46,780 bases of DNA, from assembly GCF_001280085.1 (NCBI RefSeq), contig NZ_LGED01000233.1, positions 1 through 46,780 on the forward strand, in the 5' to 3' direction. The notes beneath the pieces are model-generated. The model saw only the letters and a list, made by a program, of their open reading frames with translations. It did not search any database and was not told where the DNA came from. This document shows positions 44,960 to 46,780 of this stretch, in pieces (the first letter of the stretch is position 1; the number at the start of each line of letters is the position of its first letter). The position numbers and the translations under genes are program-made. Origin of the DNA: Saccharothrix sp. NRRL B-16348 (GTDB lineage: Bacteria > Actinomycetota > Actinomycetes > Mycobacteriales > Pseudonocardiaceae).

Positions 44960-46048
44960 TCAACGGGCGTCGTCGACCGTTTCGGCCAAGACCAGATCGA
45001 CCAGGCCGCGGGCGTCGGGCGAACCGCCGAACGCGCGGCGCTGACGTGCGGCGCCGCTGCCGTGCGCCCCGAGCCACGCCAGGTGATCCTCCACAGTGGA
45101 CAACGCGGAGGCGTCTTCGAGCGCGTCCGCGCACCACGACACCAGTTCCGCCGCCCGGTCCCGGGCGGGCACCAGGTTGCCCGTGCGCGGGTCGACCGCC
45201 AGGCCGTCCACACCGTCGCGCGCGGCCCGCCAGTACGCGGCGCGCAACATCACGTCGTCCACTCGTTCGGGTTCACCCGATTCGGCGGCCGTGCGGGCGA
45301 ACGCCCGGATGATCTCGGCGATGACGACCGCCTCCCGCGCCGTCATCGGGATGTCCGCCACCCGCACCTCGACGGTGGGGTGCTGCGCGGACGGCCGCAC
45401 GTCCCAGTAGACCATCCCGGTGTCGAGCAGCACCTCGGTCGACTCCAGCGCGCCGACCAGCCGGTCGTACTCCGCGGCCGACCCCAGGTGCGGCGGCGGG
45501 CCGCTGATCGGCCACCGCGACCACACGATCGTGCGCCAACTCGCGTACCCCGTGTCCTCGGCTTGCTCGATCGGCGAGTTCACGCTCAGCGCCAGCAACG
45601 TCGGCAGCCACGGCCGCAGGGCGTTCGAGACGCGGACCGCGACGTCCCGGTCCGGCACGCCCACGTGGACGTGCATCCCGCACACGCCCTGACCTCCGAT
45701 GATCGCGCGGTGCGAGTGCTCCATCATCCGGTAGCGGCGGTCGTCCGTGCCCGGCGGCGGCCCCAGCGTGCCGATCGGAGGTATCGCCGAGGCCAGCAGC
45801 CGGCAGCCCGCCGCGTGCGCGGCCTTCGCCAGGTGGACGCGACCGCCGAGGACCTGCTCCGCCAACTCCTCGGCCGTCGCGCACACCGGCGTGGCGACCT
45901 CGATCTGGAACGGCGTCAGCTCGCGTTGCACGTCGTGGCCCGCGCCGGCGTGCTGCGCGACCGAGTCGGCCAGCGGCACGGGTCGGCGCGTCTCGGGGTC
46001 GACGAGGAGGAACTCCTGTTCGACGCCCACGGTCCACGGCTTGGTCAT
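44960..46048 (-). CDS. YbdK-type carboxylate-amine ligase (glutamate-cysteine ligase family 2)
   Basis: The 362-residue protein opens TVGVEQEFLLVDPETRRPVP, the GCS2 N-terminal motif. It contains GGQGVCGMHVHVGVPDRD with the metal-binding His residues, and TVEVRVADIPMTAREAVV. YbdK-family enzymes have weak gamma-glutamyl-cysteine ligase activity; the true substrate is often unknown. Actinobacteria use mycothiol, so a glutathione role is not expected. The ATG at 46048 was chosen over a GTG or ATG 33 bases upstream because it matches the family N-terminus. It is divergent from the topoisomerase gene. Confidence 0.93.
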   Translation of the reverse strand: MTKPWTVGVEQEFLLVDPETRRPVPLADSVAQHAGAGHDVQRELTPFQIEVATPVCATAEELAEQVLGGRVHLAKAAHAAGCRLLASAIPPIGTLGPPPGTDDRRYRMMEHSHRAIIGGQGVCGMHVHVGVPDRDVAVRVSNALRPWLPTLLALSVNSPIEQAEDTGYASWRTIVWSRWPISGPPPHLGSAAEYDRLVGALESTEVLLDTGMVYWDVRPSAQHPTVEVRVADIPMTAREAVVIAEIIRAFARTAAESGEPERVDDVMLRAAYWRAARDGVDGLAVDPRTGNLVPARDRAAELVSWCADALEDASALSTVEDHLAWLGAHGSGAARQRRAFGGSPDARGLVDLVLAETVDDAR

Positions 46049-46203
46049 GTCGGTCCCATACCCACTCGGGCGCCGGTTCAACCACGGTGTTGCCGATCGT
46101 TTGCCGGGCGTGCGTCCTCGCGGTGGTTCTTGCGCGTTTCTCTCGGCGGTTCGACGGCGCTGTCGTGGCGTTTCACGGGGTCGTGGGCGGGAACCTGCCC
46201 GCT

Positions 46204-46780
46204 GTGAGGTTGCGCCGCAGTGATCCGTCCGGGCCCGGCTGGCGCCGCCGTGCCCGCGGTCGGGGGTTCAGCTACACCGACGCCGACGGCGAGCCGCTCG
46301 ACGCCGAGTCGGTGGCGCGGATCAAGTCGCTGGTCATCCCGCCCGCGTGGCGCGACGTGTGGGTGTGCCCGCACCCGAACGGCCACATCCAGGCCGTGGG
46401 CACGGACGCGGCCGGGCGGCGGCAGTACCTGTACCACGAGCGGTGGCGGCAGGACCGGGACGAGGAGAAGCACGACCGGGTGCTGGCGCTGGCGCCGTTG
46501 CTGCCGGGGTTCCGGGCGGAGGTGGCGCGGGAGCTCGGCGGGCGGGGCCGGTCACGGCGGCGGGTGCTGGCGGTGGCGTTGGCGGTGTTGGAGCGCGGGG
46601 TGTTCCGGGTCGGGGGTGAGACTTACGCGGCGGACAACGGCACGCACGGCGTGGCTACGTTGCTGTGCTCTCACGTGACCGTTCGTCGGTCCACTGTGGA
46701 CTTCTGCTATCCGGCCAAGGGCGGGATCGAGTTCACCGCGGCGGTGGAGGACGAGGCGTTGGCGCGGGCGGTTCGGGGGC
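46204..46780 (+). CDS. DNA topoisomerase IB, 5' part
   Basis: The first 192 codons are present and the gene runs off the window. The translation begins VRLRRSDPSGPGWRRRARG and contains FSYTDADGEPLD, IKSLVIPPAWRDVWVCPHPN, GHIQAVGTDAAGRRQYLYH, and the catalytic-domain beginning VFRVGGETYAADNGTHGVAT. These are hallmark segments of bacterial topoisomerase IB (pox-like). It relaxes supercoils through a 3'-phosphotyrosine; the active Tyr lies outside the window. The 155-base gap upstream, shared with the ligase gene, shows no clear -10. Confidence 0.92.
   Translation, partial: MRLRRSDPSGPGWRRRARGRGFSYTDADGEPLDAESVARIKSLVIPPAWRDVWVCPHPNGHIQAVGTDAAGRRQYLYHERWRQDRDEEKHDRVLALAPLLPGFRAEVARELGGRGRSRRRVLAVALAVLERGVFRVGGETYAADNGTHGVATLLCSHVTVRRSTVDFCYPAKGGIEFTAAVEDEALARAVRG

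Overview
The window is chromosomal DNA of a high-GC actinobacterium. GTG starts, GTGA/ATGA stop-start overlaps and protein sequences throughout suggest the Pseudonocardiales (Saccharothrix, Actinosynnema or Lentzea type). No prophage, insertion sequence, tRNA or CRISPR array is visible. The window opens in the 3' end of a 5S rRNA gene and ends inside a topoisomerase IB gene.

Region 1 (1-21754) is a conserved core. Its gene order matches the Mycobacterium tuberculosis Rv1691-Rv1711 block as I remember it: TPR protein, HAD phosphatase, small ORF, tlyA, NAD kinase, recN, steA, mctB/steB-like, pyrG, Nudix hydrolase, xerD, ParA-like ATPase, scpA, scpB and rluB-like. Local additions are two tandem paralogous membrane proteins after recN, a DUF2752 protein, a DUF1707/TM2 protein, alanine dehydrogenase and an ArsR regulator. 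The block ends at a strong hairpin after rluB, and the expected cmk-der continuation is absent.

Region 2 (21755-31300) is accessory. It holds a 1253-residue HTH-nSTAND-WD40 protein with an inverted-repeat leader, then a two-permease plus ATPase importer of the SsuBC/TauBC type. A structured noncoding stretch between convergent genes follows, then a PobA-like 4-hydroxybenzoate hydroxylase divergent from a lipoprotein solute-binding protein. A palindrome between these last two genes may tie aromatic-acid oxidation to uptake.

Region 3 (31500-38100) holds a conservon-like signalling operon (CvnA kinase, CvnB roadblock, CvnD GTPase) that lacks the usual DUF742 member. A methyltransferase and a PAS-GGDEF protein with a degenerate EAL domain follow.

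Region 4 (38170-43320) is the most interesting part. An ECF-like sigma factor, a 157-residue partner and a cytoplasmic subtilisin-like protease on the minus strand lie divergent from an 871-residue TPR-CHAT (caspase-like) protease. The set looks like a protease-controlled sigma-factor or cell-fate module.

Region 5 (43321-46780) has a TfoX-N protein, a nucleoside deaminase, an unknown small protein, a STAS antagonist, a YbdK-type carboxylate-amine ligase and the start of topoisomerase IB. Several genes have a TANNNT hexamer 6-7 nt before a GTG start, which suggests leaderless transcripts.
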